From assembly GCF_030929505.1 (NCBI RefSeq), contig NZ_JAVFVV010000005.1:186001-250000 (forward strand): a stretch of DNA of 64,000 nt, read 5' to 3'. Positions 37,344-45,890 of this stretch are shown here, in pieces. Under the pieces are notes generated by a model. It searched no databases. It was not told where the DNA came from and worked only from the letters and a program-made list of their open reading frames with translations. Every line of letters begins with the position of its first letter. The first letter of the stretch is position 1. The DNA is from Mesorhizobium sp. LHD-90 (GTDB lineage: Bacteria; Pseudomonadota; Alphaproteobacteria; Rhizobiales; Rhizobiaceae). Made by a program: the position numbers and the translations under genes.

Positions 37344-38165
37344 GTGCCCGTAACGCCAAAGACCCTGATCGAAATCGGCCTCGCCGCCGGACGGGAGATC
37401 ATGGCGGTCTATGCGGATGTGACCTTCGGGCACCGGCACAAGGGCGACGGCTCGCCGGTGACGGAGGCCGACCATCGGGCGGAAGCCGTTATTCTTCAAG
37501 CTCTTGCGGCGGAAGCGGGCGACATGCCGGTGGTCGCAGAGGAAGAAATGTCGGCCGGCCGCATGCCCGCGATCGAGGACCGGTTTTTCCTGGTCGACCC
37601 GCTCGATGGAACACGCGAATTCATCAACCGCAACGGCGAGTTCACGGTCAATATCGCCTTGATCGAAAAGGGTTTTCCGGCGGCGGGCATGATCTTCGCG
37701 CCGGCGTTGGGACAGGTTTTTGTCGCCGCCGGAGGGATGGCGTGGCGGGCCCAGGTAAACCACGGCGTGGCGGAGGAACTGAAGCCGATCCGGACCCGGC
37801 CCGCGCCAGCGCGGATCGCCGCCACGGGCAGCCGGTCGAACTGCACCGACGAGACTTTTCAATGGCTTAAGCGCTTCGAGGTGGAAGAATTTACCTCGCG
37901 CGGCTCGTCCCTGAAATTCTGCCAGATCGCCTGCGGCGAAGCCGACATCTATCCGCGCTTCGGCCGCACCATGGAATGGGACACGGCGGCGGGCGACGCC
38001 ATATTGCGGGCAGCGGGCGGTATCACCACGACCATCGGCGGAATCCCGCTAAGCTACGGAAATCACAACGTTTCCGGCGGCGACGATTTCGCCAATCCAT
38101 CCTTCGTCGCGTTCGGTGACCCGGCCCTGCGCGATGCGGCCGGCGAACGGATCCTACGCGCGTGA
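37344..38165 (+). CDS. cysQ: 3'(2'),5'-bisphosphate nucleotidase-like phosphatase (CysQ family)
   Basis: A 273-residue inositol-monophosphatase-fold enzyme. Metal-binding motifs are GDGSPVTEADHRAEA with the Asp, VVAEEEMS, FFLVDPLDGTREFINRNGEF (a CysQ hallmark rather than SuhB) and EWDTAAGDAILRAAGG. CysQ hydrolyses 3'-phosphoadenosine-5'-phosphate, a by-product of sulfate assimilation. The start is a GTG at 37344. It lies divergently from the eight-gene operon; the sulfur link is suggestive given the sulfonate hypothesis for that operon, but could be chance. Confidence 0.85.
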   Translation: MPVTPKTLIEIGLAAGREIMAVYADVTFGHRHKGDGSPVTEADHRAEAVILQALAAEAGDMPVVAEEEMSAGRMPAIEDRFFLVDPLDGTREFINRNGEFTVNIALIEKGFPAAGMIFAPALGQVFVAAGGMAWRAQVNHGVAEELKPIRTRPAPARIAATGSRSNCTDETFQWLKRFEVEEFTSRGSSLKFCQIACGEADIYPRFGRTMEWDTAAGDAILRAAGGITTTIGGIPLSYGNHNVSGGDDFANPSFVAFGDPALRDAAGERILRA

Positions 38166-38412
38166 AGTCCGTAATTTTGTTGAGGATCAATGGTTTGCGT
38201 GGACGGCGGCGCAAAAAGAGCGGTTTGCGCTTCACGGACGGCCCAAAAATGCCGGACGGACCACGATTTTTCGTCGTCTGACGTTTGCGCGACCCCCGAT
38301 TTTCTTTCCGCGCTTGTGCCAGTGACATTTCCTTCCTCGCCCCTTGTGACTGATGGCCCTATGCTCGCTAATGAGGAGGCGGCGATCGGCCGCCGAGCAG
38401 CAGGGATCACCG

Positions 38413-40023
38413 ATGTCGATTTTGACGCTTTCCAGACGTTCGGTCCTTTCCGGTTCGGCGGCCCTGATGGCATCGACCGCCCTGCCCGCCAGGCTGTGGG
38501 CGCAGACACCCGCGAAGGGTGGCCGGCTGATCGTCGCGGCGGATTCAGAACCGCGCAATCTCAACCCGGCGATGGTCGCCTCCAACGGCGTGTTCTTCGT
38601 CTCCAGCAAGGTGGTGGAGCCGCTGGCCGAAGCCTTCTTCGACGGCAAGGACGGGCTGGAGCCAAGGTTGGCGACCAGTTGGGAGGGGTCCGACGACGGC
38701 CTGACCATCACCTTCAAGCTGCGCGAAGGGGTGATGTGGCATGACGGCAAGCCGTTCACTTCCGCCGACGTCGCCTTCTCGGCGCTGCAGGTGTGGAAGC
38801 CGCTGCAAAATCTCGGCCGCGTGGTGTTCAAGGATCTGGAGGCGGTCGACACACCGGACGACCATACCGCCGTCTTCCGCTTCTCGAAGCCGACGCCGTT
38901 CCAGTTGATCCGCAACGCGCTGCCGCCGCTGACCAGCGTGCTGCCGAAGCATATTTACGAGACCGGCGAGATCGACAAGAATCCGGCTAACAATGCCCCG
39001 GTCGGTACCGGCCCGTTCAAGTTCGCCGAGCACAAGGCCGGCGAATATTACCGGCTGGAGAAGAATTCCTCCTACTGGGGCAAGGATCTGCCCCATCTCG
39101 ACGAGATCGTCTATCGGGTGCTGCCCGACCGCGCCGCGGCCGCCGGCGCGCTGGAGGCGGAAGAGATCCATCTCGCCGCCTTCTCGGCGGTGCCGCTGAC
39201 CGACCTTGCGCGCATCGCAAAAGTGCCGGGCATCGAGGTGGTGACGCGCGGCTACGAGGCGTTGACCTATCAGTTGGTCGTGGAGATCAACCACCGCCGC
39301 AAGGAACTGGCCGACCTGAAGGTGCGGCAGGCGATCGCCCACGCCATCGACAGAAAGTTCGTGGTCGACACGATTTTCCTCGGCTACGCGGCGGCGTCGA
39401 CCGGCCCGGTGCCGGTCAACGACAAGCAGTTCTATACGGCTGACGTCCCGCAATATGCCTTCGATGTCGCCAAGGCCAACGCCCTGCTCGACGAGGCCGG
39501 CTACAAGCGCGGCGCCGACGGCAACCGGTTTTCGCTCAAACTTTTGCCGGCTCCCTATTTCAACGAGACGCGGCAGTTCGGCGACTACCTGCGGCAGGCA
39601 CTTGCCGCGGTCGGCATCGACGCGCAACTGGTCAACAATGACGCGGCCGCGCACCAGAAGGCGGTCTACACCGACCATGATTTCGACCTGGCGATAGCGC
39701 CGCCGGTGTTCCGCGGCGACCCGGCCATCTCCACCACCATCCTGGTGCAGAGCGGCATTCCGGACGGCGTGCCGTTTTCCAACCAGGGCGGCTACAAGAA
39801 CGAGGCGCTAGACGCGCTGATCGCAAAGGCCGCCGAAACGCTCGACCCGGCGGCGCGCACCGAGCTCTATTGGGAGTTCCAGAAAAAGGTGGCGGAGGAT
39901 TTGCCGCTGATCAACGTCGCCGAATGGGGATTCATCTCGGTGGCGCGCAGCTCGGTGAAGAACATCGCCAATAATCCGCGCTGGGTTGTGTCGAACTGGG
40001 CGGATATTTGGGTGGATAGCTGA
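38413..40023 (+). CDS. Peptide-type ABC transporter substrate-binding protein (SBP family 5)
   Basis: A 536-residue periplasmic binding protein of the DppA/OppA family. A Tat-like signal (SRRSVLSGSAALMASTALPA ending ARLWAQ) occupies residues 7-33. The mature part has GGRLIVAADSEPRNLNPAM, then FFDGKDGLEPRLATSWEGSD, FKLREGVMWHDGKPFTSADV and NAPVGTGPFKFAEHKAGEYY, the classical family signatures. In-frame ATGs at 38353 and 38371 exist, but 38413 gives a proper signal peptide. First gene of a complete rightward importer operon; a large palindromic element separates it from the permeases. Confidence 0.92.
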   Translation: MSILTLSRRSVLSGSAALMASTALPARLWAQTPAKGGRLIVAADSEPRNLNPAMVASNGVFFVSSKVVEPLAEAFFDGKDGLEPRLATSWEGSDDGLTITFKLREGVMWHDGKPFTSADVAFSALQVWKPLQNLGRVVFKDLEAVDTPDDHTAVFRFSKPTPFQLIRNALPPLTSVLPKHIYETGEIDKNPANNAPVGTGPFKFAEHKAGEYYRLEKNSSYWGKDLPHLDEIVYRVLPDRAAAAGALEAEEIHLAAFSAVPLTDLARIAKVPGIEVVTRGYEALTYQLVVEINHRRKELADLKVRQAIAHAIDRKFVVDTIFLGYAAASTGPVPVNDKQFYTADVPQYAFDVAKANALLDEAGYKRGADGNRFSLKLLPAPYFNETRQFGDYLRQALAAVGIDAQLVNNDAAAHQKAVYTDHDFDLAIAPPVFRGDPAISTTILVQSGIPDGVPFSNQGGYKNEALDALIAKAAETLDPAARTELYWEFQKKVAEDLPLINVAEWGFISVARSSVKNIANNPRWVVSNWADIWVDS

Positions 40024-40081
40024 GACACTGGAATGGCTTGCACAACATCGACGCGGATGTTCAGTTCGTGAGGTGAGAGCT

Positions 40082-40251
40082 CTACGTTGCCCCCTTCTGT
40101 TCTGCCGGACATCTCCCCCACAAGGGGGGAGATTGGCTGTCATCTTCACTTTCGCTAATCGCCAGCATCGCAGGGAAAGCGGTTTCGCCGAAGCTGCCAA
40201 TCTCCCCCCTCGTGGGGGAGATGTCCGGCAGGACAGAGGGGGGCAACGTAG
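40082..40251. repeat. Palindromic intergenic repeat (RIME-like), 56-bp inverted arms
   Basis: Two nearly identical 56-bp arms in inverted orientation (40082-40137 and 40196-40251) enclose a 58-bp loop. Each arm holds CCGGACATCTCCCCC followed by its own small hairpin around ACAAGG or CTCGTG. The outer ends are CTACGTTGCCCCC and its complement. This is the kind of abundant intergenic repeat seen across rhizobial genomes. It fills the gap between the binding-protein and permease genes and would form a strong hairpin in the mRNA. Confidence 0.85.
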
Positions 40252-40299
40252 GGCATCAAGCATCGCCGGAATTCGAATCCGGAATTCAGGCATGCCCTC

Positions 40300-41286
40300 A
40301 TGATCCGCATCCGCACCCTCATCCTGCGGCGCCTCGTCGGCGCAATCCCAGTGCTGGCGATCGTTAGCGTCGGCGGGTTCTTCCTGCTGGAAGCAGCACC
40401 CGGCGACGCGGTGGACGCCTATGTCGCCGGCATCGGCGGCGATGCCCAGATGATCGACGAACTGAGGCAGGCCTGGGGGCTCGACCGGTCGGCGGCGGCG
40501 CGTCTCGGGTTCTATCTCTGGTCGCTCGCCCATCTCGATCTCGGCCAGTCCGTGACCTTCTCGCGGCCAGTGCTCGACGTGGTGCTGGAGCGGCTGCCCA
40601 ACACGCTACTGCTGATGGGCAGTGCCACCGCGCTGTCGTTCTCCGTCGGCTCCCTGCTCGGACTCTTTGCCGGCTCACGACCGGGTAATTTTCGCGACCG
40701 CTTTCTCTCCATCGGCTCGCTGGCGCTCTACGCCGTGCCCGGCTTCTGGCTCGGCCTGGTGCTGACGGTGATCTTTGCCGTGCAGTTGCGCTGGCTGCCG
40801 GTGAGCGGCATCGAGACGATCGCTTCCGGCAAGCAGGGTGTTGAGCGCGGGCTGGACGTCGCCCGTCATCTGGTGCTGCCAGTTGCCAGCCTCGGCTTCA
40901 TCTACCTGGCGCTTTATCTCAGGGTCATGCGCGCCGGCATGGCCGAAGCCTGGCGCATGGATTTTGTGCTCGCAGCGCGCGCCCGCGGCGTGCCGCGTCG
41001 GCGCAGCGCGGTGCGGCATGTCGCGCGCAACGCCCTGCTGCCGCTGGTCACCATGCTCGGCCTGCAATCGGCCGCCATGCTGGGGGGAAGCGTCGTCATC
41101 GAAAGCCTGTTTTCTGTGCCCGGCCTCGGCCGGCTGGCGCAGGAAGCGGTGAGTGCCCGCGACACGCCGCTGCTGCTCGGCATCATCCTCACCAGCGCCG
41201 TGATGGTCATCCTGATCAATCTCGTCGTCGACTGCCTCTATGCGCTGCTCGACCCGCGCGTCGGCGCCAGCGAGGCGTCCGCATGA
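40300..41286 (+). CDS. Peptide-type ABC transporter permease (DppB type)
   Basis: A 328-residue permease. It starts with a membrane segment (LVGAIPVLAIVSVGGFFLLE), has PGDAVDAYVAGIGGDAQMID and GLDRSAAARLGFYLWSLAHL then DLGQSVTFSRPV, and the EAA loop DFVLAARARGVPRRRSAVRH. Six membrane segments are visible. It follows the palindromic repeat and overlaps the next gene by 4 bp. Confidence 0.92.
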   Translation: MIRIRTLILRRLVGAIPVLAIVSVGGFFLLEAAPGDAVDAYVAGIGGDAQMIDELRQAWGLDRSAAARLGFYLWSLAHLDLGQSVTFSRPVLDVVLERLPNTLLLMGSATALSFSVGSLLGLFAGSRPGNFRDRFLSIGSLALYAVPGFWLGLVLTVIFAVQLRWLPVSGIETIASGKQGVERGLDVARHLVLPVASLGFIYLALYLRVMRAGMAEAWRMDFVLAARARGVPRRRSAVRHVARNALLPLVTMLGLQSAAMLGGSVVIESLFSVPGLGRLAQEAVSARDTPLLLGIILTSAVMVILINLVVDCLYALLDPRVGASEASA

Positions 41287-42113
41287 AAACCTTGTCGCGG
41301 CTCCTGCGCTCGCCGGAGGCCGTGGCCGGCTTCGCACTCCTTGCCGGCATGGCCGCGATGGCGCTGCTTGCGCCGCTGCTGTTTCCCGCCGATCCCTTGG
41401 CGATCGCCGGTCCGCCGCTGACCCCGCCTTTCGAAACCTGGCAGCATGTCTTCGGCACCGATCGCTTGGGACGCGACGTGCTCGCCGGCCTGTTCCACGG
41501 CGCACGCACCTCGCTGGCGGTAGGGCTCGCGGCCGCGGCGGCGGCTATCGTCGCCGGCAGCCTGATCGGAACGGCGGCGGGTTTTGCTGGCGGCCTCGCC
41601 GACGAGGCGCTGATGCGTGTCACCGACGCCTTCCAGACCGTACCGGCCTTCCTGCTCGCGCTGGCCTTTGTCAGCGTGGCGGGCCCGTCGCTGACAACCG
41701 TGGTGGCGGCAATCGCGCTGGGCGCGTGGACTGGCCCCGCACGCATTGCCCGCGCGGAAATCCTGTCGCTGCGCGAGCGCGATTTCGTCGCCGGCGCGCG
41801 TGTCGTCGGCATGCATCCGGTGGAGATCGCGCTGCGCGAGGTGCTGCCCAACGCGCTGCCGCCGGTGCTGGCGCTGAGCTCGGTTATCGTCGCCGGTGCG
41901 GTACTGATCGAGGCGTCGCTGTCCTTCCTCGGGCTGGGCGACCCCAACCGGGTGACCTGGGGTGGCATGATCGCCGAAGGGCGCACTGTGCTGCGCTCGG
42001 CGCCCTTCCTGTCGATCATTCCCGGCATCGCACTGGTGCTCACCGTGCTCGGCGTCTACCTCGCCGGCGAGGGCGTGGTCGAAGCCTCCGCCGCGCGCCG
42101 GAGTTTTGCGTGA
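41283..42113 (+). CDS. Peptide-type ABC transporter permease (DppC type)
   Basis: A 276-residue permease. After the first membrane segment comes VFGTDRLGRDVLAGLFHGAR, the DppC hallmark, then further membrane segments and the EAA loop DFVAGARVVGMHPVEIALRE. It overlaps the DppB-type gene by ATGA and the ATPase gene by GTGA, so the operon is tightly coupled. Confidence 0.92.
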   Translation: MKTLSRLLRSPEAVAGFALLAGMAAMALLAPLLFPADPLAIAGPPLTPPFETWQHVFGTDRLGRDVLAGLFHGARTSLAVGLAAAAAAIVAGSLIGTAAGFAGGLADEALMRVTDAFQTVPAFLLALAFVSVAGPSLTTVVAAIALGAWTGPARIARAEILSLRERDFVAGARVVGMHPVEIALREVLPNALPPVLALSSVIVAGAVLIEASLSFLGLGDPNRVTWGGMIAEGRTVLRSAPFLSIIPGIALVLTVLGVYLAGEGVVEASAARRSFA

Positions 42114-42889
42114 GCACGCTGCTGGAGATTTCCGGGCTGCGGGTGCGCTACCGCTCCGGCAGGTCGGAAGCGGAGGCGTTGCGTGGCATCGACCTGTCGC
42201 TCAGCGCCAGCGAGCGCGTCGCCGTGATCGGCGAGAGCGGCTCGGGAAAGAGTACGCTGGCGCTGGCGATTGCCGGCCTGCTGCCGCGCGACACCCTACT
42301 CGAAGGCGACATCCGATGGCCCGGACTGGCGCACGCGCCGCGCAACGGAAAAGATATCGGCTTCGTGTTCCAGGATCCGGGCGGCACGCTGGACCCTGTG
42401 ATCTCCGTCGGCCGGCAGGTGGCGGAGGTGGCCGAGGTCAATCTCGGATTTTCGCGCCGGCGGGCGATGGATCTGGCGGCAGAACTGTTCGAGCGGGTGC
42501 GGCTTCAAGGGACGCTGTTGCATGCCTATCCGCACCAGCTTTCCGGCGGCCAGCGGCAGCGGGTCGGCATTGCCGCCGCGATTGCCGCCGGGCCTGCCGT
42601 GCTGGTCGCCGACGAGCCGACAAGCGCGCTCGACACCATCGTGCAGGCCGAAATCGTGTCGCTGATCGGCCGGCTGGTGCGCGAATCCGGCATGGCGCTG
42701 CTGATCGTCAGCCACGACATCGCGCTGGCCGTGGCGATTGCCGACCGCATCGTCGTGCTGAAGGACGGCGCAGTGGTGGAGGCGGGCGAGAGTGCCGAGA
42801 TCGTGGCGCGGCCACGGGCGGCGTATACGCAAAAACTGCTGGCGGCGTGCCTGACGCTGGACGAGACGGCTGATGAAGGCGCACTATGA
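42110..42889 (+). CDS. Peptide-type ABC transporter ATP-binding protein (DppD type)
   Basis: A 259-residue ATPase starting at a GTG that overlaps the preceding stop (GTGA). Walker A is [16 protein letters not shown], signature [20 protein letters not shown], Walker B VLVADEPTSALD. It is shorter than the usual ~330 residues, lacking the Cys-containing C-terminal extension typical of DppD. The frame is open far upstream (to 41240) but there overlaps the permease gene. It pairs with the next ATPase. Confidence 0.9.
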   Translation: MSTLLEISGLRVRYRSGRSEAEALRGIDLSLSASERVAVIGESGSGKSTLALAIAGLLPRDTLLEGDIRWPGLAHAPRNGKDIGFVFQDPGGTLDPVISVGRQVAEVAEVNLGFSRRRAMDLAAELFERVRLQGTLLHAYPHQLSGGQRQRVGIAAAIAAGPAVLVADEPTSALDTIVQAEIVSLIGRLVRESGMALLIVSHDIALAVAIADRIVVLKDGAVVEAGESAEIVARPRAAYTQKLLAACLTLDETADEGAL

Positions 42890-43683
42890 AGAGCCCCCTG
42901 CTTTCCGCCACCGGCCTGCAAAAAACCTTTCGGCGCGGCGAAAACCGTTTCGCAGCGCTGGCCGGCGTCGACCTGGAGATCGCGGCCGGCGAGACGCTGG
43001 CGCTGGTAGGCCCCTCCGGCAGCGGCAAGTCGACCCTCGCACGCGTGCTGATGCGGCTGATCGAGCCGGACGCCGGCGCGCTGCGGTTCGCAGGCGAGAA
43101 TCTGCTTGCCTTGACGGGCTCAAGGCTCCGGGCGATTCGGTCGCGGTTCCAGATGGTGTTCCAGGACCCGCTCGCCGCCTTCAACCCACGCGCCACGGTG
43201 GAACGCGTGCTGTACGACCCGCTTCGCATCCACCGGATCGCCGGACGCGGCGAGCGGCCGCAAAGGATCGGCGCGCTGCTGGAGCGCGTCGGACTGGCCG
43301 ATACGCTGCGCGGGCGGCGCATCCATGAAATCTCCGGCGGGCAGCGGCAGCGGGTGGCGATCGCTAGGGCTATCGCCACCGGGCCCGAACTGGTCGTGCT
43401 CGACGAAGCGGTGTCGGCGCTGGACGTTTCGGTGCGCGCAGAGATCATGGCGCTGCTGGCCTGTCTGCAGCGGGAGCAAAACATTGCCTATCTGTTCATT
43501 TCGCACGATCTGGCGCTGGTGCGGGACACCGCGCATCGAGTCGCCGTCATCGACCAGGGGCGTATCGTCGAGACGGGTGAGGCCAAGAGGCTGATCGCCG
43601 CGCCGGCATCCGCCATGGGAAAGGCACTGGTGGCGGCGGCCATGAAGCTGCCGCGGCGCAACGGGCCGGAGTTTTTACCATGA
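42886..43683 (+). CDS. Peptide-type ABC transporter ATP-binding protein (DppF type)
   Basis: A 265-residue ATPase with Walker A GPSGSGKSTLARVL, Q-loop FQMVFQDPLAAFNP, signature [20 protein letters not shown] and Walker [16 protein letters not shown]. The Walker B region reads DEAVSALD rather than the common DEPVSALD. Like its partner it is short and lacks the C-terminal extension. ATGA overlaps join it to the ATPase before and to the hydrolase-like gene after it. Confidence 0.9.
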   Translation: MKSPLLSATGLQKTFRRGENRFAALAGVDLEIAAGETLALVGPSGSGKSTLARVLMRLIEPDAGALRFAGENLLALTGSRLRAIRSRFQMVFQDPLAAFNPRATVERVLYDPLRIHRIAGRGERPQRIGALLERVGLADTLRGRRIHEISGGQRQRVAIARAIATGPELVVLDEAVSALDVSVRAEIMALLACLQREQNIAYLFISHDLALVRDTAHRVAVIDQGRIVETGEAKRLIAAPASAMGKALVAAAMKLPRRNGPEFLP

Positions 43684-44183
43684 CCGACGGCGGAGCACGC
43701 GCGGAAACCTTGAGCCGGGAACTGGACGCGGCCTTCCGCAACCGGGCCGATCTCTACCGGCTGTTCTTCGAGGAGCTGGAGGCGCGGCTCGGGCCGACGG
43801 AGGCCGAGGCGATCATGGTTTCGGTAGTCGAGCGGCGCGGCCGCGAGGTGGCTGCCGCCGCCTTTGCCGGTTTCGGTCCGAACGATGCGCGGGCAATCGG
43901 CGAGGCGTTCCTGGCGGTGAGCCCGGATGGCGGACGCATGTATCCGACCGATGTCGAGCGCGACCACCATTCGATCGCCTTCCAGGTAAAACGCTGCCCG
44001 CTGAAGGATGCCTGGGTCGAGGCCGGGCTGGGCGACGACGAGCTTTCGCGGCTCTGCCGCATCGCCGGCGCCTTCGACCGCGGCCTGTTCGAGGCGACGG
44101 GCGTGCGCTTTTCCAACATCACCTGGACGCCGGGACACGGCGATGGCTGCTGCCATATAAGGCTGGAGGACCGGGACGGTTGA
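43680..44183 (+). CDS. L-2-amino-thiazoline-4-carboxylic acid hydrolase-like protein
   Basis: A 167-residue protein resembling the ATC-hydrolase family (PF14196). The visible pattern is a helical N-terminal half (FRNRADLYRLFFEELEARLG) and a C-terminal half with VKRCPLKDAWVEAGLGDDEL then SRLCRIAGAFDRGL and a closing GHGDGCCHIRL with paired cysteines. The namesake enzyme opens a thiazoline ring on a bacterial route to cysteine; most family members have unknown substrates. The ATG overlaps the preceding transporter ATPase stop (ATGA), so it is co-translated with the importer and probably acts on the imported compound. Confidence 0.7.
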   Translation: MTDGGARAETLSRELDAAFRNRADLYRLFFEELEARLGPTEAEAIMVSVVERRGREVAAAAFAGFGPNDARAIGEAFLAVSPDGGRMYPTDVERDHHSIAFQVKRCPLKDAWVEAGLGDDELSRLCRIAGAFDRGLFEATGVRFSNITWTPGHGDGCCHIRLEDRDG

Positions 44184-44223
44184 AGCCTGGATGAGGCGCG
44201 GTATCGGAACTGTGGAGGAAGCC

Positions 44224-44649
44224 ATGGACATCAGCATCGCCGAGAACGGGCCGGACAAGGCGGCTTGCACAAAACTGCGCCGGGAGGTGTTCGTCGAGGA
44301 GCAGGGCGTTTCCGAGGCGGACGAGATCGACGGGCTGGACGGCGTCTGCACGCATGTGCTCGCCACATCGGGCGATAGACCGGTGGGTGCGGCGCGCTTC
44401 CGGGTCGTCGGCGACGCGGTAAAAATCCAGCGGGTCTGCGTGTCGAAGGATTTTCGGGGCAGGGGCGCCGGCGCGGCGATCATCGAATTCATCGTCGAGC
44501 ATGCACGCAACAACCGGCTGGCGGCGTTCGCGCGCCTGGGCGCGCAGACTCACGCACTGGACTTCTACCGGAAACTCGGCTTCGAGGCCTATGGCGACGA
44601 ATATCTGGACGCCGGCATTCCGCATCGCGACATGCAGCTCAAGCTTTGA
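44224..44649 (+). CDS. GNAT-family N-acetyltransferase
   Basis: A 141-residue acetyltransferase. LRREVFVEEQGVSEADEIDG near the N-terminus is the ElaA/YjcF-like start, IQRVCVSKDFRGRGAGAAII carries the acetyl-CoA pyrophosphate-binding (R/Q)xxGxG/A loop, and ALDFYRKLGFEAYGDEYLDA is the usual C-terminal helix and strand. The ATG at 44224 has GGAGGAA six bases ahead, better than the in-frame ATG at 44191. It lies 40 bp after the hydrolase-like gene and may belong to the importer operon. The acceptor is unknown. Confidence 0.88.
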   Translation: MDISIAENGPDKAACTKLRREVFVEEQGVSEADEIDGLDGVCTHVLATSGDRPVGAARFRVVGDAVKIQRVCVSKDFRGRGAGAAIIEFIVEHARNNRLAAFARLGAQTHALDFYRKLGFEAYGDEYLDAGIPHRDMQLKL

Positions 44650-44774
44650 TCGGACGGCTCGGCGGCAACCGCCAGGGGACCAGATGGCGAGGCGGCGACG
44701 GCCGAGGATCGGCTGGCGAGCCGCGTCACCGATTTTGCGTTACCTCTTGCGGCGCGCCGTGTTATCCCGCCGCC

Positions 44775-45821
44775 ATGGCACAGGTCAAAGCGCATGAGGT
44801 CGACGGCTGGCTGGCACGGCCGCAGCCGAACACGCCGGTCGTGCTGATTTATGGGCCGGACCGCGGGCTGGTGAGCGAGCGGGCGCGGCGTTTTGCCGAA
44901 AAGGCTGGCGTGCCGCTCGACGATCCGTTTTCCGTGGTGAAGCTCGACGCCTCCGACCTCGACAAGGAACCGGGGCGGCTGCTCGACGAGGCCAACACGC
45001 TGCCGATGTTCGCCGGCAAGCGGCTGCTCTGGGTGCGCAATGCCGGCGGGCAGAAGACGCTGGCCGACGACGTCAAGGCGTTGTGCGCCGCGCCGCCCGG
45101 TGACACGACCGTGCTGATCGAGGCAGGCGACCTGAAGAAGGGTGTCGGGCTGCGGGCCGCGGTGGAGGCCGGCAAGGCCGCCATGGCGCTGCCCTGCTAC
45201 AACGACGACCAGCGTTCAGTGGAGGCGGTGATCGATGACGAGCTGCGCAAGGCGGGCGCTTCGATCGAGCCGGAGGCGCGTGCGCTGCTGCGCCGCAACC
45301 TCGGCGGCGACCGCATGGCCACGCGCGCCGAGGTGGCAAAGCTCGCGCTCTACACGCTTGGCCGAGAACGGATCACGGTCGACGACGTGCGAGCGCTGAC
45401 GGGCGACGTGTCGGCGATTTCGGTGGACGAGGCGGTGGACGCGGTACTTGAGGGCAATCTTGCGGCCTTCGACGCCGCCTTCGCCCGCCAGGCGCTCGGC
45501 GCGAGCCAGGCCTATGCGGTGCTGTCGGCGCTGCAGCGGCAGGTGCAGGCGCTGCAACTGATTCGCGCCGCCATGGAGCGCGACGGAGGCAATGCCGCGT
45601 CGGCCGTGGCGTCGGCACGGCCGCCAGTGTTCTTCAGCCGCCGCAAGCTGATCGAGCAGGCTCTGGCACGCTGGACCAGCCGCTCGCTGGCCCGCATTCT
45701 CGAACGGCTTCAGGAGACGGTGCTGCAGACACGCCAAAGGCCGGATTTGGCGGTGGCGTCCGCGCACAAGGCGCTTACCGAAATCGCGGTTTCCGCAGCC
45801 CGCGCAAACGGCGTGCGATAA
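44775..45821 (+). CDS. holA: DNA polymerase III subunit delta
   Basis: A 348-residue clamp-loader delta subunit. N-terminal VVLIYGPDRGLVSERARRFA is the degenerate P-loop region, followed by LDEANTLPMFAGKRLLWVRN, TTVLIEAGDLKKGVGLRAAV, the RRNLGGDRMATRAEVAKLAL middle domain and VDEAVDAVLEGNLAAFDAAF. Delta opens the beta clamp during loading. The ATG at 44775 gives the standard N-terminus. It converges on parB, the common order in the group, but the genes usually just upstream (leuS and lptE) are replaced here by the peptide-importer module. Confidence 0.92.
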   Translation: MAQVKAHEVDGWLARPQPNTPVVLIYGPDRGLVSERARRFAEKAGVPLDDPFSVVKLDASDLDKEPGRLLDEANTLPMFAGKRLLWVRNAGGQKTLADDVKALCAAPPGDTTVLIEAGDLKKGVGLRAAVEAGKAAMALPCYNDDQRSVEAVIDDELRKAGASIEPEARALLRRNLGGDRMATRAEVAKLALYTLGRERITVDDVRALTGDVSAISVDEAVDAVLEGNLAAFDAAFARQALGASQAYAVLSALQRQVQALQLIRAAMERDGGNAASAVASARPPVFFSRRKLIEQALARWTSRSLARILERLQETVLQTRQRPDLAVASAHKALTEIAVSAARANGVR

Positions 45822-45890
45822 CCAACGGACCGCGCCTTTGCATAAAATGCCGCTGTTGGTCGAAAAATTAGCCGGCTCAGTAGATGCAAT

